Source: Crocinitomix sp.
GTDB taxonomy: Bacteria > Bacteroidota > Bacteroidia > Flavobacteriales_D > Crocinitomicaceae
Direction: 5' to 3'
Assembly (NCBI GenBank): GCA_030836155.1
Contig: JAURQI010000090.1
Span: 1-38,502, forward strand
Length of the DNA: 38,502 bases
The stretch's first letter is position 1; each line of letters begins with the position of its first letter. The position numbers were made by a program, and so were the translations under genes. This document shows, piece after piece, positions 20,764-29,335 of this stretch. The notes below the pieces were generated by a model that worked only from the letters and a program-made list of their open reading frames with translations, was not told the origin of the DNA and did not search any database.

Positions 20764-20771
20764 TAAATTTG
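20764..20771 (+). promoter_or_regulatory. Bacteroidota -7 element TAAATTTG for dCMP deaminase-S41 protease
   Basis: TAnnTTTG match 30 nt upstream of GTG 20801. Confidence 0.5.
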
Positions 20772-20800
20772 TACGTTCAACAATTGCCAAGCATATAGTA

Positions 20801-21223
20801 GTGACAAAAAAACAAGAGAAATACGATAGAGCTTATTTACGAATGGCCGCCGAGTGGGCAAAACTTTCTCACTGTAACCGAAAACAGGTCGGCGCATTAA
20901 TTGTTAAGAATAAGACGATCATTTCTGACGGGTATAATGGAACTCCCTCTGGTTTCACCAATGCTTGTGAAGATGATCAGGGAGAAACACATTGGTATGT
21001 TTTACATGCAGAAGCCAATGCGATATTGAAAGTAGCAAAATCTACACAAAACGCAGAGGGGGCTACCTTATATATAACGCTTTCACCTTGCAAAGGATGT
21101 AGCAAATTGATCATTCAGGCAGGTATTAAGCGCGTTGTTTATTTGAAACAATATAAAGATCAATCGGGTGTTGAATTTCTAGAGAAATTTGGCATACACG
21201 TTAACCATTTAGAAGAATTATGA
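20801..21223 (+). CDS. dCMP/cytidine deaminase family protein
   Basis: GTG start; LHAEANAILK (HAE) and LSPCKGCSKLI (PCxxC) zinc motifs; GYNGTPSGFTNACED typical of dCMP deaminase. Confidence 0.9.
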   Translation: MTKKQEKYDRAYLRMAAEWAKLSHCNRKQVGALIVKNKTIISDGYNGTPSGFTNACEDDQGETHWYVLHAEANAILKVAKSTQNAEGATLYITLSPCKGCSKLIIQAGIKRVVYLKQYKDQSGVEFLEKFGIHVNHLEEL

Positions 21224-22842
21224 TTGAGACACCACAGCAGCAACAGCCTTTAGCGGAACCACCGAGTGGACCGAATTATACATTCTTAATTCCCATATTA
21301 ATGGGTGTGACATTGGCTATTGGCTTGTGGCTGGGCACTATGTTTATTCCTTCAAGCGGGAGCGGTTCAATGATCACCGAAACGTCCAATAAATACAATA
21401 CGGTTCTGCAAATGATTGAGGATAATTATGTAGACACCGTTGATAATCAACTGTTGATTGAAAGCTCAATTCAAGGAATGATTGAAAAATTAGATCCGCA
21501 TAGTAGCTATATTCCTGCCAAAGATCTGCAGGGAGTGAACGAACAGTTAGATGGCAAATTCGGTGGCGTAGGCATCCGTTTTTTGATTCATAATGACACA
21601 TTAGTGGCTACGCATGTATTGCCAGGGTCACCATCTATGGCAGCTGGAATGCTACCAGGAGATCGAATCATTAAAGTAGATGATGAACATATTGCTGATG
21701 GCGAAGCAACCAATGAAAAAGTAATGGATCTCCTGAAAGGGAAAGAAGGAACAGAAGTAATTGTTACGGTTTATCGTAAGGGTATCACGAAAGATTTGTC
21801 GATTACGCGAGGATCAATAGGCGTGAGTAGTATAGATGCTGCTATTATGCTTACACCAGAAATTGGTTTTATCAAGTTAAATAGCTTTACCTTTTTAGCG
21901 GGGAAAGAGTTTAAAGCAGCAGCGAAAGAGTTGAAGGAAAAGGGAATGAAGAAGTTGATTTTCGATTTACGGAATAATGGTGGTGGATATATGAGTGCCG
22001 CAACTGATATTGTGGATGAATTTTTAGGTGCTGGAAAACTCATCGTTTATACAGAAGGACGCCAATCGGAGCGAGACGAATACTTCTCTTCATCTCGAGG
22101 GATATTGGAAGAAACAGAGGTTGTCGTATTAATCAATTCCTTATCAGCATCAGCGAGCGAAATTGTAGCTGGTGCTATTCAAGATAATGACCGTGGTTTT
22201 ATCATGGGACGTCGATCATTTGGAAAAGGACTGGTTCAAGATCAAATGGAATTAAAGGATGGATCTGCATTACGATTAACCATTTCACGTTATTATACCC
22301 CAACAGGCCGGTGTATTCAGAAACCCTATGGTAACGGTGTCGATTATGAAAATGACTATTTCCATCGCATTGAAAATGGTGAATTACTCAATGAGGACAG
22401 TGTAAAGGTAGATGAATCTTTAAAGTTTGAAACTCCTGGTGGCCGCATTGTATATGGGGGAGGCGGGATCTATCCAGATGTCTTTATTCCAAATGACACT
22501 TCTGGAGCATCTTATTATCTCACAGAGTTATATTACGCAGGAGTTTTTAACCATTGGGCGATTGATTATTTGGATAAAAATAGAGAGCGATTAAATGATT
22601 TTGACGCTTTTACACGTCGATTTAACGTGACACCTGATATGTTTGAGCGTTTTATTAATTATGCGACAACTTTAGGCATTGAGCGTAACAATATTGACAT
22701 CATTACATCCAGAAGTGTTATCAAAAATAGAATGAAAGCAGAAATTGCACGTCATGTTTGGGAGGACAATGGATATTACTCCGTTTATGTTGAAGATGAT
22801 TTAGATGTGCAGTCCGCATTGGAACATTTAAAGAAACTGTAA
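21220..22842 (+). CDS. S41-family carboxyl-terminal processing peptidase with PDZ domain
   Basis: GGVGIRFLIHNDTLVATHVLPGSPSMAAGMLPGDRIIKVDD (PDZ), FDLRNNGGGYMSAATDI, INSLSASASEIVAGAIQDNDRGFIMGRRSFGKGLVQ. ATGA overlap with the upstream gene. Confidence 0.93.
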   Translation: MIETPQQQQPLAEPPSGPNYTFLIPILMGVTLAIGLWLGTMFIPSSGSGSMITETSNKYNTVLQMIEDNYVDTVDNQLLIESSIQGMIEKLDPHSSYIPAKDLQGVNEQLDGKFGGVGIRFLIHNDTLVATHVLPGSPSMAAGMLPGDRIIKVDDEHIADGEATNEKVMDLLKGKEGTEVIVTVYRKGITKDLSITRGSIGVSSIDAAIMLTPEIGFIKLNSFTFLAGKEFKAAAKELKEKGMKKLIFDLRNNGGGYMSAATDIVDEFLGAGKLIVYTEGRQSERDEYFSSSRGILEETEVVVLINSLSASASEIVAGAIQDNDRGFIMGRRSFGKGLVQDQMELKDGSALRLTISRYYTPTGRCIQKPYGNGVDYENDYFHRIENGELLNEDSVKVDESLKFETPGGRIVYGGGGIYPDVFIPNDTSGASYYLTELYYAGVFNHWAIDYLDKNRERLNDFDAFTRRFNVTPDMFERFINYATTLGIERNNIDIITSRSVIKNRMKAEIARHVWEDNGYYSVYVEDDLDVQSALEHLKKL

Positions 22843-22888
22843 GTTATAGCGAATTATTCGTCTATACTTTTAACAAGAAAACATAATT

Positions 22889-23947
22889 ATGGCTACAGTA
22901 CACGAGGAAGTTCAGGATTATTATGGTAAACAATTGGAAAAATCGGAAGATTTAAAAACCAATGCCTGTTGTACGATTGCTCCCCCGCCACAGCATATTC
23001 GCAAAGCGTTAGCAGAGGTTCACGATGAAGTACAAGCCAAATATTACGGCTGTGGATTGACGATACCAGATCATGTAGAAGGGTTGAGAATTTTAGATCT
23101 AGGATCAGGGAGTGGAAGAGATTGTTATATTGCGAGTAAACTCGTTGGTGAAGCGGGATATGTGGTGGGTGTAGATATGACGGATGAGCAATTGGATGTA
23201 GCGAATAAGTATGTCGATTATCATACCGAAAAGTTTGGCTATCAAAAACCGAACGTGACCTTTTTAAAAGGGAATAATGAAGCGCTAGATGAATTAAATC
23301 TTGAGCCAAATTCTTTTGACGTGATCATTTCTAACTGCGTCATTAATCTCGCAACAGATAAATTAAAAGTGTTGCGTGATGCTTATGCTTTATTAAAACC
23401 GGGAGGGGAGATGTACTTTTCTGATGTTTATTCAGATCGTCGAATTCCGAAAAAATTGCAAGAAGACAGGGTGTTATGGGGAGAATGTTTAAGTGGTGCT
23501 TTATATTGGAATGATTTTTTGAGTTATTCAAAAGCAGCTGGATTTACCGATCCTCGTGCTGTGGAAAATAAACCTATCACCATTGAGAATATTGAGGTAG
23601 AAGAACGGGTAGGACCAATCCAGTTTTATTCCGTTACTTATCGCTTATTTAAGCTCGAGGGGTTAGAGTCAGACTGCGAAGACTATGGTCAAGCTGTGGC
23701 CTATAAAGGTGGTATAACAGGTGCTGATTTTGCATTTGATTTAGACGATCATCATCATTTCCCAAAAGGTAAAATCATGACCGTATGCGGCAATACGTAT
23801 CGCATGCTAAATGATACACGCTTTAAAGCGTATTTTGATTTTTATGGTACTTGGGATACCCATTATGGGATATTTGAAGGTTGTGGAGGAGCTATGCCTT
23901 TTGATGCTGGTTCCGATAGCGATAACGTTGCCGGCTCTTGCTGCTAA
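22889..23947 (+). CDS. arsM: arsenite methyltransferase-like SAM-dependent methyltransferase
   Basis: EDLKTNACC, YYGCGLTIPDHVEGLRILDLGSGSGRDCYIASKLVGEAGYVVGVDMTDEQLDVA, VIISNCVINLATDK, GECLSGALY; C-terminus ends GSCC. ArsM-type cysteine positions. Confidence 0.8.
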   Translation: MATVHEEVQDYYGKQLEKSEDLKTNACCTIAPPPQHIRKALAEVHDEVQAKYYGCGLTIPDHVEGLRILDLGSGSGRDCYIASKLVGEAGYVVGVDMTDEQLDVANKYVDYHTEKFGYQKPNVTFLKGNNEALDELNLEPNSFDVIISNCVINLATDKLKVLRDAYALLKPGGEMYFSDVYSDRRIPKKLQEDRVLWGECLSGALYWNDFLSYSKAAGFTDPRAVENKPITIENIEVEERVGPIQFYSVTYRLFKLEGLESDCEDYGQAVAYKGGITGADFAFDLDDHHHFPKGKIMTVCGNTYRMLNDTRFKAYFDFYGTWDTHYGIFEGCGGAMPFDAGSDSDNVAGSCC

Positions 23948-23970
23948 ATCTAAATTACTAGATAAATAAA

Positions 23971-24002
23971 TCCCGCTATTAGCTTATGCCAATAGCGGGA
24001 TT
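23971..24002. terminator. bidirectional terminator between arsM-like and Na/Pi cotransporter genes
   Basis: TCCCGCTATT-(agcttatgcc)-AATAGCGGGA flanked by A-rich (left) and T-rich (right) tracts; genes converge. Confidence 0.8.
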
Positions 24003-24021
24003 TATATTTTAAACATATCGT

Positions 24022-26427
24022 TTAGATTCTTCCAGTAATCGCTTCGGTAACGTTGATGATATGATCACCAACTTTCTCACATGACGAGAATAAGTTGTTG
24101 AATGTCATACCACTTTCCATGTTAAAATCTGAGCTTTTCAAGTTCTCAAGATGTTCTTCTCGCATCTCATCGCGCTTTTTATTGATTGCGTTTTCGGCTG
24201 CTTTTGCCGAATCAATCGTTACAGCTTCCCACTCTGCATTTAAATTATCGACCATGACTGCAAATGCTTTATCAACCAACTCAAACATTTCGGTTAAACT
24301 TGTTCTTTGCTCAGGAGAGAACCAAATTTTATGCTCTTCTTTTCGCTCGATAGCCTTTGATATTTGATAGAAGATATCACCAATGCGCTCCAAATCGTTT
24401 ACAATGCTATTCATTGCTCTAACTCGCTCTGCGGTTGACTCAGACATTTCGCCTTCAGAAACCTTTGCTAAATAAGAAGCCACTTCTACTTCCACCCGAT
24501 CCGTAATCTCTTCGTATTTTTCTATTTTCTCGTGGAGCTTATTCTTTTTCTTTTTGTTTTGTTCCGTCAATAAATCTTGAGTAAACCCGGACATTCGGCT
24601 AGTGATTTCGCCAAATTTAGCAACCTCCTTTTTAGCTTCAAAGATCGACATTTCCGGAGTGCCCATCATGCCTGAACCGATATAATCCAGATGGAACTCT
24701 TCATCTGCTCCTCCTCTTGATTTGACAGTCTTTTCAGCAATTCTTACCAGCCAAGGCACAAAAGGAAGTAATAGTAATACGTTGATGGTATTAAATGATG
24801 AGTGAAAGATTGCTAAAGCTAAGTTTGCTGATCCCCCGTCGCTGTATGGATCTCCTTCAATGAATAACGCTATCCCTTTAAGAATGAAAGGGAAGAGTAA
24901 AATCGCCCATGCTACACCGATAATGTTAAATAGCGAGTGTATGCGAGCAGATCGTTTTGCGTGCACATTACCGATTAATGAAGCCAATTCTGCTGTAATC
25001 GTAGTACCAATATTTTCACCCAAAATCATAGCAGAAGCCACTTCAAATGGAATAACACCCCCTGCAACCATCGTCATCGTCAATGCCATTGCAGCCGATG
25101 ATGACTGAATTACAACTGTTACTAAAGCCCCAAGGAAAACGAACATTAAGGGACCATACCATACATCTTTAAAGTCAATGAAAAACTGAACAATCGAAGA
25201 ATCAGTGCCTAATGATGGTACAGCGTCTTTCAATGCTCCTAATCCCATAAATAAAAGGGCAAATCCAATGATGACGCTCGCCCAAGTTTTCGCTTTCCCT
25301 TTTGTAAAGAACAATAATGGTGCTCCAAAAGCAATGAAAATGTATGCGTAAGAAGATAAACTTACTTTGAATCCGAAGATCAAGATTAACCAAGCCGTTA
25401 ATGTCGTACCAATATTGGCACCCATCATTACACCTGCTGATTGTCTTAATGTAAGTAGTCCTGCATTTACAAAACTTACAGTCATCACGGTAGTTACCGA
25501 AGACGATTGAACAATTGATGTGATTCCGAATCCTGTCAACACACCTGAAACACGATTTGATGTAATTGACCCTAACATATTTCTTAGACGAGATCCGGCA
25601 GCTTTTTGAAGACCTTCACTCATAATCTTCATACCAAAGATAAACATACCTAAGGCTCCGATTAGAACTAAAAACCTAAAAATACCCCATGCACGTTCGG
25701 TTTCGAATTTCCCTTTTTTGGACCAGATTGTTTTATTATCAAGGTTCAAACCAATTTTATAAACATACTTCTCTCCACCAACAAGCTCATCAATTTTCTT
25801 TTTAACCTTGTTGATTGGAATGTCTTCTTCAACTATCCATGGAGATTTTTCTGGAAATTTCTTGTTCTGTTTTTCTCCAATCTTTGTGTTGTATTTGAGT
25901 GAGTAACTTGCTTCAGGATAAACAGAGAGAATTTTGTTAATCTGATCTAACTCGATTGCCCACATAAACTCAACAGCCTCTTCTTTACCTTTTGCAGAAT
26001 TATTCTTAAAGATGGATTCAGAATAAGTGTTAAAATGAAGCGTGCCTTCGGTAATGTTTTCGCCGTTCGAAAAAGCACATGCAAATACTGTGTTTTCTGA
26101 TAAGTTGCTTATAGTTATTTCAGTTTTGTCGGCATGGATTGTTATTGTCTTCCAATCATCTGTTCCTACTTCACAATAATTAAAAGTAGTTGCTTTTCCG
26201 TCCAGTGATTCCCAAGAAATCGTTGATTTACCCGTTTCAAACGGCTTTAAGGTCAATGAATCAACATCGTTTTCAAAACTGTATTCAAATCCAGCAGGTG
26301 TAATAAGCGTTGGTACGCTTAAGACAGCAGTGCTTGTATCTATAACTTCGTTGTTAACTTCTTGCTGAGCACTCATCGAGGTTATAGTGATGCTTAGCAG
26401 GCTGAGAATACCTATAATTTTTTTCAT
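24022..26427 (-). CDS. Na/Pi cotransporter family protein with C-terminal PhoU-like domain and N-terminal exported extension
   Basis: GMFIFGMKIMSEGLQKAAGSRLRNMLGSITSNRVSGVLTGFGITSIVQSSSVTTVMTVSFVNAGLL...GANIGTTLTAW; second QSSSAAMALTMTMVAGG repeat; PhoU-like C-term. Start ATG 26427 (MKKIIGILSLLSITITSMSA); the track start 26466 lies upstream of the -7 element. Confidence 0.92.
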   Translation of the reverse strand: MKKIIGILSLLSITITSMSAQQEVNNEVIDTSTAVLSVPTLITPAGFEYSFENDVDSLTLKPFETGKSTISWESLDGKATTFNYCEVGTDDWKTITIHADKTEITISNLSENTVFACAFSNGENITEGTLHFNTYSESIFKNNSAKGKEEAVEFMWAIELDQINKILSVYPEASYSLKYNTKIGEKQNKKFPEKSPWIVEEDIPINKVKKKIDELVGGEKYVYKIGLNLDNKTIWSKKGKFETERAWGIFRFLVLIGALGMFIFGMKIMSEGLQKAAGSRLRNMLGSITSNRVSGVLTGFGITSIVQSSSVTTVMTVSFVNAGLLTLRQSAGVMMGANIGTTLTAWLILIFGFKVSLSSYAYIFIAFGAPLLFFTKGKAKTWASVIIGFALLFMGLGALKDAVPSLGTDSSIVQFFIDFKDVWYGPLMFVFLGALVTVVIQSSSAAMALTMTMVAGGVIPFEVASAMILGENIGTTITAELASLIGNVHAKRSARIHSLFNIIGVAWAILLFPFILKGIALFIEGDPYSDGGSANLALAIFHSSFNTINVLLLLPFVPWLVRIAEKTVKSRGGADEEFHLDYIGSGMMGTPEMSIFEAKKEVAKFGEITSRMSGFTQDLLTEQNKKKKNKLHEKIEKYEEITDRVEVEVASYLAKVSEGEMSESTAERVRAMNSIVNDLERIGDIFYQISKAIERKEEHKIWFSPEQRTSLTEMFELVDKAFAVMVDNLNAEWEAVTIDSAKAAENAINKKRDEMREEHLENLKSSDFNMESGMTFNNLFSSCEKVGDHIINVTEAITGRI

Positions 26428-26449
26428 TTTAATATGTAAAGAATTTGGG

Positions 26450-26457
26450 CAAAAGTA
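26450..26457 (-). promoter_or_regulatory. Bacteroidota -7 element TACTTTTG (minus) for the Na/Pi cotransporter
   Basis: + strand CAAAAGTA. Confidence 0.6.
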
Positions 26458-26489
26458 GGTTTTCATTCCAGTATGGATTCGGTTTCAAT

Positions 26490-26506
26490 GTTAAGGTTAT
26501 GTTAAA
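26490..26506 (-). promoter_or_regulatory. candidate Pho-type box: two TTAACA half-sites 11 bp apart
   Basis: Minus strand TTAACATAACC-TTAACATTG; + strand GTTAA at 26490 and 26501. Confidence 0.5.
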
Positions 26507-26613
26507 AAAATAGGGTTAAAAATTATTTCATCCTGGATAACGAACTGTTTATTCATTTGTCTAAACCCTTATTTATATTGGTTTTGCATGACTGTGAAAT
26601 GCCTAATGTTAAA

Positions 26614-26641
26614 GTTAAGAAAAGGTTAAGTATAAGTTATG
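26614..26641. promoter_or_regulatory. three GTTAAG-like units at exact 11-bp spacing upstream of the porin
   Basis: GTTAAG 26614, GTTAAG 26625, GTTATG 26636. Confidence 0.45.
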
Positions 26642-26738
26642 TATATAAATTATATGTTAATTAAATATAATCTTTGTCCTCAAAAATCAACAATCAAACA
26701 TGATTATCGCTCAATAGAGTTGAAAAAAACAATCTCCT

Positions 26739-27980
26739 ATGAATAAGATCATTTCTCTAGTCGTAATTGCGTTTTCATTGAACACAGCAATGGGGCAGAT
26801 CAGTACGGATAGCTTTGGTAAAGGCATAAATGTAATTGGTAAAGATTCATCTTACACAATGAAGTTTGGTGTTCGTTTTCAGTCACTTTACATGGCTGAT
26901 TGGAATGTACGGGATGATGATTTCCAATACGTTGAAGATTTATCTTCGAATTTTTTGATCCGTAGATCACGATTTAAATTTAATGGATATGCCTTTACAC
27001 CAAAATTGAAATATAAAATGGAGTTCGGTCTGACAAATAGAGACATAGGTGGGGGAATTGATGCCGAGCATAATTTTGCTCCAAGATTTATTCTAGATGC
27101 ATTTATTGATTGGAATTTCTTTGGAAATTTTTCGATTAAGGCCGGTCAGGCTAAGTTGCCTGGCAATAGAGAGCGAGTGATCTCCTCGGGGAACATGCAA
27201 CTTGTAGATCGATCACGATTGAATAGTCGTTATAATATTGATCGTGATATGGGTGTTCAACTTAAGCATCATTTTACATTAGGAAGTCAGTTCTTAGTAA
27301 GAGAGGTTGTAGCTTTTACGCAAGGAGAGGGGAGAAATATAACAGCAAATAATATCGGTGGATATGACTATACATTCAGATTGGAAATGTTACCTTTTGG
27401 AAAGTTTCAGAAAAAGGGAGATTATGTAGCTTCTGCTATTTACCGCGAAGAAAAACCCAAATTAGCCCTTGGTTTTACCTATGACATCAACGAGCGAGCA
27501 CCTCGAGAACGAGGACAGAACGGTAGTTTTATATACAATGAGGATGGATCACATGCACAAGGCAAAACGTTGAACACCATTTTTGCAGATCTAATGTTTA
27601 AGTACAAAGGATTAAACATTATGATCGAGTATGCAAACAAAATGGTGGATGGAGATGATCCTAATGTTTATGACAAGGATGATGAGTCAATCGTAGTTGG
27701 TACGTACTACGTTGGAACAGGTATTAATGCGCAAGCAGGATGGATGTTTAAAAACAATGTTGAATTGACCGGGAGATACACGCAGATAACTCCTCAAGTA
27801 GGTGTAAGCAACAACGAAACGGAATACACGCTTGGACTTTCGAAGTTCTTTGTAGGACATAAATTGAAGGTTCAAACAGATATTAGCTATCGTCAAAGAG
27901 GGTTTGCAGGTGATATTACGCCGAACGCTGGTAGAGATGATAAGTTGTATTATCGCCTTCAATTCGATATCCATTTTTAA
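26739..27980 (+). CDS. porin (phosphate-selective porin O/P-like)
   Basis: Signal peptide; MKFGVRFQSLYMADWNVRDDDFQYVEDLSSNFLIRRSRFKFNGYAFTPKLKYKMEFGLTNRD...DAFIDWNFFGNFSIKAGQAKLPGNRERVISSGNMQLVDRS; typical OprO/P-type barrel. Confidence 0.82.
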   Translation: MNKIISLVVIAFSLNTAMGQISTDSFGKGINVIGKDSSYTMKFGVRFQSLYMADWNVRDDDFQYVEDLSSNFLIRRSRFKFNGYAFTPKLKYKMEFGLTNRDIGGGIDAEHNFAPRFILDAFIDWNFFGNFSIKAGQAKLPGNRERVISSGNMQLVDRSRLNSRYNIDRDMGVQLKHHFTLGSQFLVREVVAFTQGEGRNITANNIGGYDYTFRLEMLPFGKFQKKGDYVASAIYREEKPKLALGFTYDINERAPRERGQNGSFIYNEDGSHAQGKTLNTIFADLMFKYKGLNIMIEYANKMVDGDDPNVYDKDDESIVVGTYYVGTGINAQAGWMFKNNVELTGRYTQITPQVGVSNNETEYTLGLSKFFVGHKLKVQTDISYRQRGFAGDITPNAGRDDKLYYRLQFDIHF

Positions 27981-27987
27981 ATAGAAA

Positions 27988-28003
27988 TTAACGTTAGTTT
28001 AAC
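27988..28003 (+). promoter_or_regulatory. candidate Pho-type box: two TTAAC half-sites 11 bp apart upstream of chrA
   Basis: TTAACGTTAGT-TTAACC (27988, 27999); last half-site ends 22 nt before the first base of TAATTTTG (28025-28032). Confidence 0.5.
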
Positions 28004-28024
28004 CAATGTTATAAATCTTCCCTA

Positions 28025-28032
28025 TAATTTTG
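28025..28032 (+). promoter_or_regulatory. Bacteroidota -7 element TAATTTTG for chrA
   Basis: TAnnTTTG exact match. Confidence 0.6.
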
Positions 28033-28053
28033 TAGTATGATATAATTTGTAGT

Positions 28054-29196
28054 ATGACACAAAGGGAAAAACTGATTGAAGTAGCGTCTGTATTTTTTAA
28101 ACTAGGTTGTTTTGCCTTTGGAGGCCCTGCAGCTCACATTGCTATGATGGAGGAAGAGGTAGTAACCAAAAGAAAGTGGATGGATCGCCAGCACTTTCTG
28201 GATCTAATGGGAGCTACCAATCTAATTCCAGGACCTAATTCTACTGAAATGACGATGCATTGTGGACATGAACGAGCGGGAATTCCAGGTCTTTTCATAG
28301 CTGGAATATGTTTCATTTTTCCAGCTGTATTTGTAACAGGTACATTAGCCTATCTCTACATCACTTATGGTCAATTACCGGATGTCGCAGGTTTTGTCTA
28401 TGGGATCAAGCCGGCAGTGTTAGCAATTATAGCTTCGGCCATCTATAAGTTGGGAAAAAAAGCACTTAAAAATGCTGAATTAGGAGCCTTGGGAGTGCTT
28501 GTTATCGTTGCTTGTTATTATGGTGTAAATGAAATCGTTGCACTATTGGCTGCTGGTTTGCTTAGTGTATTATATTATCAGTTGAAGAATAAGTTTACTG
28601 CTAAGTCTGATACAAATGTTAAATCAATCATACCCCTGTTACTTGCTCAAGCACCGGTAATTTCGAAGATAAGTTTGTCATCATGGACTGTTTTTTGGAC
28701 CTTTCTAAAGGTAGGATCGGTATTATATGGTAGTGGATATGTTTTATTCGCATATCTCGACGCAGAATTGGTGGGAAGAGGATGGTTGACAAGGACAGAA
28801 TTGATAGATGCAATTGCAGTAGGTCAATTCACCCCAGGTCCTGTGCTTTCAACTGCTACTTTTATTGGGTACCAATTAACGGGGTTCTGGGGTGCAATTG
28901 CGGCAACAGCAGGTATTTTCCTGCCATCTTTTCTATTTGTTTGGATATTAAACCCACTAATTCCAAAAATGAGAAAATCTGCCTTGCTCAGAAATTTTTT
29001 GGACGCTGTAAATATTGCTGCTCTTGGAGTTATGTTATTTGTACTGTATCAAATGGGATATGAAACATTGAATGACTGGAAAACAATATTGATAGCAGGA
29101 CTTTCTTTCTTCGTTGTCTTCGTACTTAAGAAGACAAATCCAATCTGGATTATTCTGGGTGGAGGTATCTTGGGGTATTTTCTACTCCCATTGTAA
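28054..29196 (+). CDS. chrA: ChrA-family (chromate) transporter, two-domain form
   Basis: FFKLGCFAFGGPAAHIAMMEEEVVTKRKWMDRQHFLDLMGATNLIPGPNSTEMTMHCGH and second half FLKVGSVLYGSGYVLFAYLDAELVGRGWLTRTELIDAIAVGQFTPGPVLSTATFIGY. Confidence 0.93.
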   Translation: MTQREKLIEVASVFFKLGCFAFGGPAAHIAMMEEEVVTKRKWMDRQHFLDLMGATNLIPGPNSTEMTMHCGHERAGIPGLFIAGICFIFPAVFVTGTLAYLYITYGQLPDVAGFVYGIKPAVLAIIASAIYKLGKKALKNAELGALGVLVIVACYYGVNEIVALLAAGLLSVLYYQLKNKFTAKSDTNVKSIIPLLLAQAPVISKISLSSWTVFWTFLKVGSVLYGSGYVLFAYLDAELVGRGWLTRTELIDAIAVGQFTPGPVLSTATFIGYQLTGFWGAIAATAGIFLPSFLFVWILNPLIPKMRKSALLRNFLDAVNIAALGVMLFVLYQMGYETLNDWKTILIAGLSFFVVFVLKKTNPIWIILGGGILGYFLLPL

Positions 29197-29310
29197 GTAC
29201 TGTTTTGTCTCTCTTTACGTGTTTCCATGCTAGGCTTTTTTTAGCACCCTCTGAAGATTATCGAATTGTTAACTCAAAATGTTAGTAGGTCATTCTAGCT
29301 AATAAATCAT

Positions 29311-29318
29311 TATTTTTG
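29311..29318 (+). promoter_or_regulatory. Bacteroidota -7 element TATTTTTG for response regulator 1
   Basis: TAnnTTTG exact match 18 nt before the ATG. Confidence 0.55.
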
Positions 29319-29335
29319 TTTAAAACCATAAATCA

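Noticed and set aside
24022-26427. Minus-strand 25202..25393 and plus-strand 24095..24367, 24860..25108 ORFs
   Set aside because: Overlap the Na/Pi cotransporter coding frame; no motifs.
29262-29318. Possible TTAAC box upstream of RR1 (TTAAC 29269, GTTAG 29281)
   Set aside because: Spacing is not 11 bp and not in register with the -7 element at 29311; a single TTAAC is expected by chance in AT-rich DNA.
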